Made by a program: the position numbers and the translations under genes. Under the pieces are notes generated by a model. It was given only the letters and a program-made list of their open reading frames with translations. It had not been told where the DNA came from and ran no database searches. DNA of 9,653 nucleotides from Candidatus Nitrosopumilus sp. (GTDB lineage: Archaea; Thermoproteota; Nitrososphaeria; Nitrososphaerales; Nitrosopumilaceae). Positions 1-7,210 of this stretch are shown here, one piece after another. Where the stretch lies: NCBI GenBank assembly GCA_030637455.1, contig DAOWGL010000011.1, positions 1-9,653 of the forward strand. The letters are read 5' to 3'. The first letter of the stretch is position 1. Every line of letters starts with the position of its first letter.

Positions 1-1
1 T

Positions 2-1213
2 CTTCCCCTAAAATTAGGAAAACTGGAAGGAGAAATAACTCAAGCAAATAGTTTCATTGAAGGACTAGATACTGTCTTTACTGAAAATATTATAGAAAAA
101 GGAAAATTAGTACAATCAAGTAGCTCTGATAAGAAAATTAAAGAAATACAAACACAAATCTCTGAACAGGAAAAAGCTATTGAAACTGTAAAGGAAAGAT
201 CAAAAAACATAACAAATGTTGCTAATTCTCTTTTTGAGATGGTATCAAAAGGAATAATATCAATTGAAGATAATTTGGCACAAGAAATTTTAGCAAACAA
301 TAATGCAAAATTAATCAGTGAAAAAGGAATTTCATTAATTGTAGTTCAAGATGAAAAAATAAAGATAAATGCTCAATCTCCACTTCAATCAATTGCTTCA
401 GTACTATTCAATGAAGCAAAAAAACAATCAGGTGCAATCGCTTCCATTCAATCAATTAAAGAAAAAACAGAGAAAAAGTTAGAGAAATTCCAAAGTAAAA
501 CAGATGCAGAGCAAGATCTGTTCATAGTTACAGAAATTAGAAAGAAAAACTGGTATGAAAGATATAGATGGTTCTTTACAACTGATGGATATCTTACCAT
601 TGGTGGTAGAGATGCTGCATCAAATTCAGCAGTAATTAGAAAACATTTAGATAAAAATGACAAAGTATTTCATGCTGATATTTTTGGTTCGCCATTTTTT
701 ATTGTAAAAGATGCAGAAAATGCACCTGATACAACTATGAATGAAATTGCACATGCTACGGTTTGTTTCAGTAGAGCGTGGAGGGAAGGACTGTATGGTG
801 TAAGCGCATATTGGGTGCATCCTGAACAAATAAAAAAATCAGCTCCAAGTGGAGAATTTCTACCAAAGGGATCATTCACCATAGAGGGACAAAGAAATTT
901 CATCAAATCAGAGACACTACGACTGGCAGTTGGAATTATGCCAATTGATGATGATTATATCTTGACATGCGGCCCTCCAGAACCAATCAAAAAGAAATCT
1001 CTATGCTATGCAATAATTGAACCACATGGGTCAGAGATGGCGGAATGTGCCAAAAAAATACGAATAGAATTTTCTAAAATGTTTGAGGATATTACAAGAA
1101 AAATAAACATTGATGAATTTGTTCGTGCATTACCAGCTGGTAAGAGTCAGATAGTAGAAGTAAAGATGGGAGATTCACAGAATCAAAATCTTATTGATAG
1201 TGAATTTGATTAG
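2..1213 (+). CDS. rqcH: RqcH/NFACT family protein, 5'-truncated by the window edge
   Basis: The frame is open from base 2 to the stop at 1211-1213, giving 403 visible residues; the true start lies upstream, and the ATG at 239 is internal. The N-terminal part visible (about residues 1-180) is charged and helical with coiled-coil character, as in the middle of NFACT proteins. The NFACT-R (DUF814) domain begins near residue 183 (NWYERYRWFF). It carries the family signature GGRDAASN at about residues 201-208, then HADIFGSPF and the S-R-A-W helix. Family knowledge: archaeal and bacterial RqcH and eukaryotic Rqc2 bind 60S/50S subunits carrying stalled nascent chains and recruit tRNA to add C-terminal tails in ribosome quality control; older annotations say fibronectin-binding protein. 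The catalytic NFACT-N half is outside the window, so activity cannot be judged. The 3' end overlaps the convergent dehydratase small-subunit gene by 23 nt. The family call is firm; the exact function is inferred. Confidence 0.88.
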   Translation, partial: LPLKLGKLEGEITQANSFIEGLDTVFTENIIEKGKLVQSSSSDKKIKEIQTQISEQEKAIETVKERSKNITNVANSLFEMVSKGIISIEDNLAQEILANNNAKLISEKGISLIVVQDEKIKINAQSPLQSIASVLFNEAKKQSGAIASIQSIKEKTEKKLEKFQSKTDAEQDLFIVTEIRKKNWYERYRWFFTTDGYLTIGGRDAASNSAVIRKHLDKNDKVFHADIFGSPFFIVKDAENAPDTTMNEIAHATVCFSRAWREGLYGVSAYWVHPEQIKKSAPSGEFLPKGSFTIEGQRNFIKSETLRLAVGIMPIDDDYILTCGPPEPIKKKSLCYAIIEPHGSEMAECAKKIRIEFSKMFEDITRKINIDEFVRALPAGKSQIVEVKMGDSQNQNLIDSEFD

Positions 1214-1574
1214 ATTCAGTATCTAAAGAAATCATCATTCCATTTTTAATTGAATTAAATTCCTCATCACTGATTGTAATCATTGGAATGTTTGCCAATG
1301 CACATCCAGTAGCTACTGTAAGATCTGCTTTTTTACAAATCATTGCAAGCGGTGCTGTTTCATTTGATTTTATTGAATAAATGGTATATGCACCAACACT
1401 ACTTCCAACACCTGATGGAAAAACAAGAACTGTATCTTTCATTGATTTTTGATACAAATCATGATTTTTGTCACTAATAATTCCAGTTTTTTTATCAACT
1501 GTACCTAAAAAATTAATTGGATTTTCAGATTTTAAAACAATTCCATCTATTTTTCCTGAAACTAGAACTTTCAT
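1191..1574 (-). CDS. Phosphomevalonate dehydratase small subunit (aconitase X swivel domain, DUF126)
   Basis: This is a 127-residue protein, the usual size for a stand-alone DUF126/AcnX swivel subunit. Visible features are an N-terminal beta strand with G-K-I-D-G, the family glycine/serine loop FPSGVGSSVGAY at residues 52-63, and a cysteine-containing segment ATGCALANIP (88-97). In archaea this subunit pairs with the DUF521 large subunit. Together they dehydrate (R)-5-phosphomevalonate to trans-anhydromevalonate 5-phosphate, a step of the archaeal mevalonate route to isopentenyl phosphate and thus to isoprenoid membrane lipids. The ATG overlaps the TGA of the large-subunit gene in an ATGA arrangement, which indicates one transcript and translational coupling. 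The 3' end runs 23 nt into the convergent RqcH gene. The pairing with DUF521 makes the assignment strong; other AcnX enzymes (cis-3-hydroxy-L-proline dehydratase) share the fold but are unlikely in this setting. Confidence 0.88.
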   Translation of the reverse strand: MKVLVSGKIDGIVLKSENPINFLGTVDKKTGIISDKNHDLYQKSMKDTVLVFPSGVGSSVGAYTIYSIKSNETAPLAMICKKADLTVATGCALANIPMITISDEEFNSIKNGMMISLDTESNQIHYQ

Positions 1575-2725
1575 CTTGTCTCATCTTCAACTATTTGTAA
1601 TAGGGGTTTTAGATTTACATCTACACCATTAGAATTTTTAAGATAAAATGCACCTTTGATACTATTAGTTGTAACTGCATCAACACTGTCTTTACTTATC
1701 AATGGGGATAAACATGTGCAACAATCAGCTAGAATCTCACAACCTGCACGTTCAAGTTCAGCGGTATATCCAATTTTTGTTGATTGTTCTTTTACGGTTC
1801 TAGGCATAAACACCATACATCTTTTCTGAAAAGAACGACCCTTTAATTTTCCAGCAAGATCAGATATTTCATCTAGTCCTAGTTGAGGGCTACCAAGTGT
1901 AATGATGTCACCTTTTTCTGCAGTGTTTAGTTCATCGTGAACATTTTGCATCTCTTTTTCATCAAAATCTATTTTTTCACAATCAGATTCACCTTTTCCA
2001 AAAATAAATTTAGCACAAGTTCCAGATGTTCCCATTCCGCCACACATTGCTTTGGTTTGTCGTTTATCCATCTCTCCTATTCCTGAAATATTTACAGATG
2101 TATCTCCAACTTTACCTGCAAAAAATCCAAGCATTCCATATGTCAATTCATTTGGATTATTCACTTTCATTCTAATTGTAATATTTGGGGAATCTTCTTT
2201 TCTTAATGAGGAGTATGGGCTTTTTCCAATAATTGCACTAGCTAGTGCACTAAATGCACTTTCTTTGTTTGTTTTTAGATTATCAAATGAATTTGCATGA
2301 ATTGCTGCATTACTTTCTGCAAATGCAACTTGAGTTCCATCTTTTGGAATATCAAATATTTCATAAGGAATACATGAAAAAGATGGAATAACGCCCATTG
2401 TTTCATATGAATTTCTAATTGAAAGTTGCTTTGAGATAAAATTCTCATCCAAGCCATAATTTTTTACATTATCAATATCAAATCCCATTGGATTCAAAGT
2501 AGTTTTTACTTTAACTCGTGCATTTTTGCTAATATCAGATAGTAATTCTTCTCCTGCATCACCGATTGTATTGTAATTTACTCCTGAAAGATGTGCCCAT
2601 TCTATTGGAACCAGTTTTTCAGCGTCAGTAGCCTCACCAGTTGCAACTAGAATCCTATAGGCTGTCTGTAAAATTTCTCCCTGTTCACCTTTTAATGCAG
2701 ATTCTTCATCTTTAGTTAATTCCAA
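1571..2725 (-). CDS. Phosphomevalonate dehydratase large subunit (aconitase X catalytic domain, DUF521)
   Basis: This 384-residue protein has a typical AcnX opening (LTKDEESALKGEQGE, residues 3-17), the motif EWAHLSGVNY (42-51), SCIPYE (117-122), and cysteine-rich segments MCGGMGTSGTC (227-237) and CCTCLSP (335-341). The cysteines at 118, 228, 237, 303 and 335-338 are candidates for ligands of the [4Fe-4S] cluster that archaeal members carry. Known role: with the downstream DUF126 subunit it converts mevalonate 5-phosphate to trans-anhydromevalonate 5-phosphate, which a UbiD-type decarboxylase then turns into isopentenyl phosphate. The start is TTG at 2725: no in-frame ATG fits the conserved N-terminus, and a TATA-like element lies about 26 nt upstream, so the mRNA is probably leaderless. 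The gene is first in a two-gene operon with the small subunit (ATGA overlap). Confidence 0.9.
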   Translation of the reverse strand: MELTKDEESALKGEQGEILQTAYRILVATGEATDAEKLVPIEWAHLSGVNYNTIGDAGEELLSDISKNARVKVKTTLNPMGFDIDNVKNYGLDENFISKQLSIRNSYETMGVIPSFSCIPYEIFDIPKDGTQVAFAESNAAIHANSFDNLKTNKESAFSALASAIIGKSPYSSLRKEDSPNITIRMKVNNPNELTYGMLGFFAGKVGDTSVNISGIGEMDKRQTKAMCGGMGTSGTCAKFIFGKGESDCEKIDFDEKEMQNVHDELNTAEKGDIITLGSPQLGLDEISDLAGKLKGRSFQKRCMVFMPRTVKEQSTKIGYTAELERAGCEILADCCTCLSPLISKDSVDAVTTNSIKGAFYLKNSNGVDVNLKPLLQIVEDETR

Positions 2726-2746
2726 CAGAATTCTTTTGTTATTACA

Positions 2747-2756
2747 GTTATAATAC
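2747..2756. promoter_or_regulatory. Shared near-palindromic TATA element between the dehydratase operon and nth
   Basis: The sequence GTTATAATAC reads as GTATTATAAC on the other strand, so a TATA-like core is present in both directions. Its centre is about 26 nt from the TTG start at 2725 (minus strand) and about 29 nt from the ATG at 2781 (plus strand). Both distances suit archaeal TBP/TFB promoters with start sites at or just before the start codon. No other TATA-like stretch is seen in this gap. Position and use are inferred. Confidence 0.5.
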
Positions 2757-2780
2757 TTGTACGCAGTTTTTCAGTTGGAA

Positions 2781-3431
2781 ATGCAAAAAATACTTTTTGG
2801 AATGACAAAGACTATGAATGCAGTAAAGCCTCCAAGAATAACTGCACTAAGAGATCTTCACGATGCAGAAACTGGCCCATTCAGTATTTTAATTGGAACC
2901 ATACTATCTGCAAGAACTAAAGATGAAGCTACTACAAAAGCTGTTAAGGAATTATTTTCAATATACAAAAATCCTAGACAATTATCAAATGCAAAAGTTA
3001 AGGATGTTGAAAAAATAATTAAATCAATTGGGTTCTTTCATGTAAAATCTAAAAGGATTATTGAAGTGGCAAAAATTATTGATAAAAAATACAAAGGTAA
3101 AGTTCCAGATGACCTAGATACTTTGGTACAGTTACCAGGTGTTGGTAGAAAGACTGCAAACTGTGTTTTAGTTTATGCATTTGAAAAACCAGCAATTCCA
3201 GTTGACATTCATGTTCATAGAATTTCAAACAGACTAGGTTTAGTTGAAACAAAAAATCCTGAAGAAACAGAACAAGAATTAATGAAGAAAATTAAAAAGA
3301 AATATTGGATTGATATTAATGATACATTTGTAATGTATGGTCAAAATATTTGCAAACCAATTTCACCAATGTGCGATGTATGTCAGATTAAAAAAAGTTG
3401 TAAATTTTATAAATCTAAGAACGCTTCTTAG
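2781..3431 (+). CDS. nth: Endonuclease III, DNA glycosylase/AP lyase
   Basis: From the ATG at 2781 the product has 216 residues, close to the 211 of E. coli Nth. The helix-hairpin-helix is LPGVGRKTA (residues 118-126) with the catalytic lysine at 124, followed by the catalytic aspartate in PVDIHVHR (Asp142). The C-terminal [4Fe-4S] loop has Cys191, Cys198, Cys201 and Cys207 in the exact C-x6-C-x2-C-x5-C spacing. All catalytic and cluster residues are present, so it should excise oxidised pyrimidines and nick AP sites in base-excision repair. A longer reading from TTG at 2757 is possible, but the shared TATA-like element at 2747-2756 would place the transcript start near 2777-2781, favouring the ATG; an ATG at 2802 is also conceivable. 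The gene diverges from the dehydratase operon, and its last 17 nt overlap the convergent membrane-protein gene. Confidence 0.93.
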   Translation: MQKILFGMTKTMNAVKPPRITALRDLHDAETGPFSILIGTILSARTKDEATTKAVKELFSIYKNPRQLSNAKVKDVEKIIKSIGFFHVKSKRIIEVAKIIDKKYKGKVPDDLDTLVQLPGVGRKTANCVLVYAFEKPAIPVDIHVHRISNRLGLVETKNPEETEQELMKKIKKKYWIDINDTFVMYGQNICKPISPMCDVCQIKKSCKFYKSKNAS

Positions 3432-4083
3432 TTACAAATAATATAGCAACTATAATTCCCATACCTGCTGCAACATAAAATGGATATAATGCAAATATGT
3501 TCTTTGCAGGATCACCTGATAGAAATTCAACAATCATACTACCAGAACTCACTGCAGGTGGATCCGTAGAGCCTGCCATTCCATGAACAGAATAAGAGTG
3601 AACAGCAAATTGACCAATATCCAGATTTGTAACTACAATTCTAGCCCCGTTATTGACAGTTAGTCCTGCTCTATCAGTATAAGATATGATAGATTTTGCT
3701 TGTGGATACCATCCTCTGTCTAAATCGCTATGAACTACAATGTAACCTTCTTTTGGAGTTTGAACTGCAACCCAAAACTTGTTGTCAGGTTCTGGCCCCA
3801 TTCCAACTTCAATAAATTCATCCTGTGTCTCTTGATCATATAGTCTAAGAACTGCATTTCCTTCTGGATTTGCATAAACTAGATTGTTATCAATTGTTAC
3901 TTGCCAACTAACAGCATGAACATCATCTAAAACTCTAATTGGTGCTTCTCGTAATACTGTGTTAAATTCATCTGAAGGAATTTCTAATGTGTCAATGATT
4001 AATGATGGATTCTTTGTTTCCTGAGCAAAAGCAGGTGTGACAAAAATTCCAGCAAGTAAGATTATTGCAAAGAGATACTTCAC
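3415..4083 (-). CDS. Secreted, C-terminally membrane-anchored protein of unknown function
   Basis: I do not recognise this 222-residue protein. Residues 1-20 form a clear signal peptide (MKYLFAIILLAG, cleavage likely after AFA, before QE). The middle, about residues 27-190, is rich in predicted beta strands and acidic residues and contains no cysteine. Residues 198-217 form one hydrophobic transmembrane segment followed by the basic tail KKRS. This predicts a type I topology with the bulk outside the cell and the tail inside. The start is GTG: an in-frame TAG lies two codons upstream, so no longer form is possible. A TATA-like stretch at 4104-4113 sits about 25 nt upstream, suggesting leaderless transcription. 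The C-terminus lacks a PEFG-type sorting signal. The 3' end overlaps nth by 17 nt. The gene follows sat but appears to have its own promoter. Confidence 0.75.
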   Translation of the reverse strand: MKYLFAIILLAGIFVTPAFAQETKNPSLIIDTLEIPSDEFNTVLREAPIRVLDDVHAVSWQVTIDNNLVYANPEGNAVLRLYDQETQDEFIEVGMGPEPDNKFWVAVQTPKEGYIVVHSDLDRGWYPQAKSIISYTDRAGLTVNNGARIVVTNLDIGQFAVHSYSVHGMAGSTDPPAVSSGSMIVEFLSGDPAKNIFALYPFYVAAGMGIIVAILFVTKKRS

Positions 4084-4103
4084 AAGCTAGAGCAAATTTG
4101 ATT

Positions 4104-4113
4104 GAATAAAAAT
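4104..4113 (-). promoter_or_regulatory. TATA-like box for the membrane-anchored protein gene
   Basis: On the minus strand the sequence reads ATTTTTATTC. It is centred about 25 nt upstream of the GTG at 4083 and lies directly against the sat stop codon at 4114-4116. The spacing matches an archaeal promoter driving a leaderless mRNA. The match is short and AT-rich surroundings make chance hits common. Confidence 0.35.
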
Positions 4114-5256
4114 CTAATCAACAAATGGTTTTGGATGATCCAAAATTACTTTTGCAACTTCTGGTCTTAGAATGAATTCTGATGGTGCCTGACCATTTTG
4201 AATCATTTCTCTTAATGCAGTTCCACTGATTTGCTCTTTAACATCATTGTCATGTGGACATGCCTTTGGAGTAGTGTATGTAAGACATTTTCTACAATAG
4301 AAGAATGGTGGGAAGAATACCGGAGAAATTTCTAACTCTGGATAATCATCAAAGATTTTTTGTGCTGCCATTGGATCATAGAACTTTCCAACACCTGCAT
4401 GATCACGTCCTATGATGATATGTGTGCAACCATAGTTTTGTCTCATAATTGCATGATGAATTGCTTCTTTTGGACCGGCATACTTCATTTGTGTATGTAA
4501 TGTTCCAAGTTTGCATCTATTTTCAGGATAGTATGATTTTATCATAGTTTCATAGCATTTTACAATAACTTCATCTACAAAGTCACCAGACTTTTTCTTG
4601 CCAATTACTGGGTTTACAAATACACCATCTCGTGTAGTAATTGATGTTTTTTGTAACATTTCGTGTGCTACATGTGGTGGATTTCTAGTTTGAAATGCAC
4701 AAATGGTTTTCCATCCTGCTTTTGCAAAGGCTTCACGTGTTTGAGTTGGTGTTAATCTATTTTTTCTAATTTCTGTATCATTTGGTCTTTGAATATAATC
4801 AATTTTTCCGCCAACCAAGTAATCTTTCATCGACATTGTATATGCAACCCCTGGATGTGCTGAATCAGTAGTGCCATAGACTCCTTGAGCTGTTTTTTCT
4901 TTATCAAAAGAATATGTCTCATCAACATGTAATACTGCAACTCCAATGCCGTCTGGATTTTTCAATAAAACATCTCCTGCTTCTTTCATTTTCTTAGCAG
5001 TTTCTTCATCTACATCAAGTACAATTGGAATGGTCCAAGCTAAATCATTAGTTAATCTTCCACGGGATACAACACTCTCAAAGTCTTTTTGTCCTAGAAA
5101 TCCCTCTAGAGGGCTAAAGATTCCATCTGCAATATTTTCAACATCATTTGCAAGATCTTCAGTAATTGAAATTGAGAATAATCCTGTAGGATCAGTTTTG
5201 ATAATTCTGTTAACTAGTATTCCACCATGTGGTTTGATTGTGCTGTTTTCTGACAT
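4114..5256 (-). CDS. sat: ATP sulfurylase (sulfate adenylyltransferase)
   Basis: This 380-residue protein has the diagnostic nucleotide-binding motif [11 protein letters not shown] (residues 189-199), GRDHAGVG (283-290) and ISGTALRE (343-350). Residues 321-335 show C-x2-C-x8-C-x-H, a zinc site found in many archaeal and bacterial homologues. The enzyme converts sulfate and ATP to adenosine 5'-phosphosulfate (APS) and pyrophosphate in the cytoplasm, the first step of sulfate use. The length is typical of single-domain sulfurylases; there is no fused APS kinase domain. The ATG lies 13 nt downstream of the cysH stop, with no convincing Shine-Dalgarno sequence, so the two genes almost certainly share a transcript. 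The pairing with an APS-reductase-type CysH points to assimilation in the direction sulfate to sulfite. Confidence 0.95.
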   Translation of the reverse strand: MSENSTIKPHGGILVNRIIKTDPTGLFSISITEDLANDVENIADGIFSPLEGFLGQKDFESVVSRGRLTNDLAWTIPIVLDVDEETAKKMKEAGDVLLKNPDGIGVAVLHVDETYSFDKEKTAQGVYGTTDSAHPGVAYTMSMKDYLVGGKIDYIQRPNDTEIRKNRLTPTQTREAFAKAGWKTICAFQTRNPPHVAHEMLQKTSITTRDGVFVNPVIGKKKSGDFVDEVIVKCYETMIKSYYPENRCKLGTLHTQMKYAGPKEAIHHAIMRQNYGCTHIIIGRDHAGVGKFYDPMAAQKIFDDYPELEISPVFFPPFFYCRKCLTYTTPKACPHDNDVKEQISGTALREMIQNGQAPSEFILRPEVAKVILDHPKPFVD

Positions 5257-5269
5257 GATAAATTCTCTA

Positions 5270-5983
5270 TCAAGGGTCTATATGAAGGCCACACTCTTTA
5301 TTTCCTTCTTGTTCCCACCACCATCTTCCTGCTCGAATATCTTCTCCAGGTTTAATTGCACGAGTACATGGCTCACAACCAATACTTGGAAATCCTTTGT
5401 CAAGAAGACTGTTGTATGGTAAATTATTTTTTTTAATATATTCCTGAATCTGTTCCCAAGTCCAATCTATAATTGGATTTATTTTTAAAATTCCTCCATG
5501 TCCATGATCTAGTTGAAATATTGTCACATTGGTTCTGTTTGTGGTCTGATCGCGTCTTAATCCAGTTATCCAACCATCCAAAGTGCTTAACATTTTGTTC
5601 ATTGGATGAACCTTACGAATTTCACAACAGAGTTTTCTATTCTCAATACTTTCATAGAATAGATTCATTCCTTTTTCTAAAACCATTTCTTCAACTTCTT
5701 TTGTATCTGGAAACAATACTTCAACAGAAATATTGTATTTTTTACTAACAATATCTATAATGTCATAGGTTTCTTGTGGTAATCGTCCTGTATCAAGTGT
5801 AAAGAATCGAAATTTAGGATTAATTTTTAGCATAATATCCATAACTACTGCATCTTCAGCTCCAAAGCTTGAGGCTTTTGCAACTTTTGGGTGAAGATTC
5901 TCTGAAACCCATTGTAATGCTTCCTCAGTAGTTTTAATTTTTGAGTTTAAATCGTCTACTTGTTCTTGTGTGAATTTTGTCAC
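5270..5983 (-). CDS. cysH: Assimilatory APS reductase (phosphoadenylyl/adenylyl-sulfate reductase family)
   Basis: This 237-residue PP-loop protein has [10 protein letters not shown] (residues 38-47), the [10 protein letters not shown] segment (63-72), GLRRDQT (141-147) and the C-terminal ECGLH (230-234) with the catalytic cysteine at 231. The pairs Cys119-Cys120 and Cys203/Cys206 (CC...CxxC) mark the [4Fe-4S]-containing branch, which reduces APS directly, rather than the cluster-free PAPS reductases. It should reduce APS to sulfite and AMP with thioredoxin as electron donor. The start is GTG at 5983; upstream sequence is open but offers no ATG, and a TATA-like box at 6004-6012 is about 25 nt away, so the mRNA is probably leaderless. 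It is the first gene of the operon with sat, 13 nt ahead of it. APS versus PAPS preference is inferred from the cysteines. Confidence 0.93.
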   Translation of the reverse strand: MTKFTQEQVDDLNSKIKTTEEALQWVSENLHPKVAKASSFGAEDAVVMDIMLKINPKFRFFTLDTGRLPQETYDIIDIVSKKYNISVEVLFPDTKEVEEMVLEKGMNLFYESIENRKLCCEIRKVHPMNKMLSTLDGWITGLRRDQTTNRTNVTIFQLDHGHGGILKINPIIDWTWEQIQEYIKKNNLPYNSLLDKGFPSIGCEPCTRAIKPGEDIRAGRWWWEQEGNKECGLHIDP

Positions 5984-6003
5984 ATTTTCACTTAGATTAT
6001 TTG

Positions 6004-6012
6004 TTTTATATT
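6004..6012 (-). promoter_or_regulatory. TATA-like box for cysH-sat
   Basis: The minus strand reads AATATAAAA, centred about 25 nt upstream of the GTG at 5983. The 84-nt gap between cysH and the divergent ThiI-like gene contains this box and a separate one on the other strand. This looks like two back-to-back promoters rather than a shared element. Confidence 0.45.
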
Positions 6013-6033
6013 GATTACCCGAATTATTATCCT

Positions 6034-6043
6034 AAATTATAAA
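6034..6043 (+). promoter_or_regulatory. TATA-like box for the ThiI-like gene
   Basis: The sequence AAATTATAAA is centred about 29 nt upstream of the ATG at 6068. This spacing is consistent with transcription starting at or just before the start codon. No Shine-Dalgarno sequence precedes the ATG. Confidence 0.42.
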
Positions 6044-6067
6044 CAAGTATAATTCAAAATAGAAATT

Positions 6068-7180
6068 ATGGATGAAATATCTTATGTTGTAGTTTTCCCA
6101 ACAATATTTTCAAAAAATAAAATTCCACAATTGATCTCAAATATCAAAAAAATTCTTAAAATAAAAAATCAGGAATTCAAGTCTGTTAAGCGTGATGGAG
6201 ACGTAATTCTTGTTGATGCAAATGATCCTGTGTTTGCATCATCTGCAATAAATTTACTTTTTGGAATTGAAAAAATAGCTATATCAAGAAAAATTAAAAA
6301 TGATTTTCAAAATATTATTTCTGAAATAACATCCATTGGGGGGAATTTGCTCTTAAAGGGAGAAAAATTTCTTGTTAAAGTAGAGGGAATTTCAAAAGGA
6401 TTTGTAGTTAAAGATGTAGAAATTGCTGCAACATCAAACATAATTGAAAAGAAAGTAAAACTAGGAGCCTATCCAGGAACAGATGAAAATTATGATAAAC
6501 TATTGTATACATATCTCACAAAAAATAATGCATACATCTGCATATTTTCAGATAAAGGGAAAGGTGGAATTCCATATCAATCACAAAATGAAAAAACAAT
6601 TTGTGCAGTATATGATGAAATTTCAGCAGTTTCTTGCTTTGAGACAATTAAACAAGGTTATGATACAAAAATTATAGTCTGCTATAGACAAAAATCTGAA
6701 TTGATGAATCTTGCAAAAATTATTAATCAAATAATTCCAAGATTAGTACAAGACAAAATCGAACTTGAATTTTTACAACTTAAAATGAGTCCAAACGGAA
6801 TTAAAAATTATTTAATTTATGTAAATTCAATATTAGAAATATTATTGCAATATTCTAACAATCGTATATCATTAGCATTATCTCCATTAATTTATTCTTC
6901 AAATTTTATTGATAATTCATTAAAGATAGTATTTGAAAAAAAGAAAATTCCAATTTTACCACTTGCTGGAGTTGATTCTAACTTGTTTATTGAAGCTAAA
7001 GAGATAGGCCTTGAAAGAAATATCAAGAAATTAGAAAAAATGGTCACAATCTCTACTAATGAAATTCCTTCTTTTTCAAAAAAAGAAGTTGAATCTGCAT
7101 TAAAATCAAAAAAAGTTATCAATATTCAGATAGGCCCCAACAATGTTCATGATATTTTAGATTCCCTTGAAAATCACTGA
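6068..7180 (+). CDS. ThiI-like THUMP-domain protein lacking the PP-loop signature
   Basis: The 370-residue product aligns by eye with ThiI (tRNA 4-thiouridine synthetase) along its whole length. Residues 1-75 match the N-terminal ferredoxin-like domain and about 75-165 the THUMP domain. The landmark GKGGIPYQSQ (164-173) corresponds to the G-GG-P-G-Q segment just before the ATP pyrophosphatase domain. Where ThiI has SGGxDS, this protein has VYDEIS (181-186), so the glycine-rich ATP loop is missing although the next residues (AVSCFETIKQG, 187-197) still align. Near the C-terminus, IPILPLAGVDSNLFIEAKEIGLE (294-316) matches the ThiI L-RPL...H-I-AR-IG segment. No CxxC pair or rhodanese domain is present. 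Catalytic sulfur transfer is therefore doubtful; an RNA-binding or partner role is more likely. The neighbour across the divergent promoter is cysH. I leave the symbol empty because ThiI activity is not supported. Confidence 0.72.
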   Translation: MDEISYVVVFPTIFSKNKIPQLISNIKKILKIKNQEFKSVKRDGDVILVDANDPVFASSAINLLFGIEKIAISRKIKNDFQNIISEITSIGGNLLLKGEKFLVKVEGISKGFVVKDVEIAATSNIIEKKVKLGAYPGTDENYDKLLYTYLTKNNAYICIFSDKGKGGIPYQSQNEKTICAVYDEISAVSCFETIKQGYDTKIIVCYRQKSELMNLAKIINQIIPRLVQDKIELEFLQLKMSPNGIKNYLIYVNSILEILLQYSNNRISLALSPLIYSSNFIDNSLKIVFEKKKIPILPLAGVDSNLFIEAKEIGLERNIKKLEKMVTISTNEIPSFSKKEVESALKSKKVINIQIGPNNVHDILDSLENH

Positions 7181-7210
7181 GAATTTAAACAGCAAATCTA
7201 ATTTCATATC

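Noticed and set aside
239..241. ATG at 239 as the start of the first gene
   Set aside because: The frame continues open to base 2 with helical NFACT-like sequence, and the family needs a long N-terminal half, so this methionine is internal.
2757..2780. Longer nth start at TTG 2757
   Set aside because: It would add eight poorly conserved residues and begin within a base of the TATA-like element, before the expected transcript start; ATG 2781 also gives the usual family length.
4946..5422. 158-residue plus-strand frame across the sat-cysH junction
   Set aside because: It is antisense to two well-supported enzymes, serine- and phenylalanine-rich as expected of a shadow frame, and has no domain.
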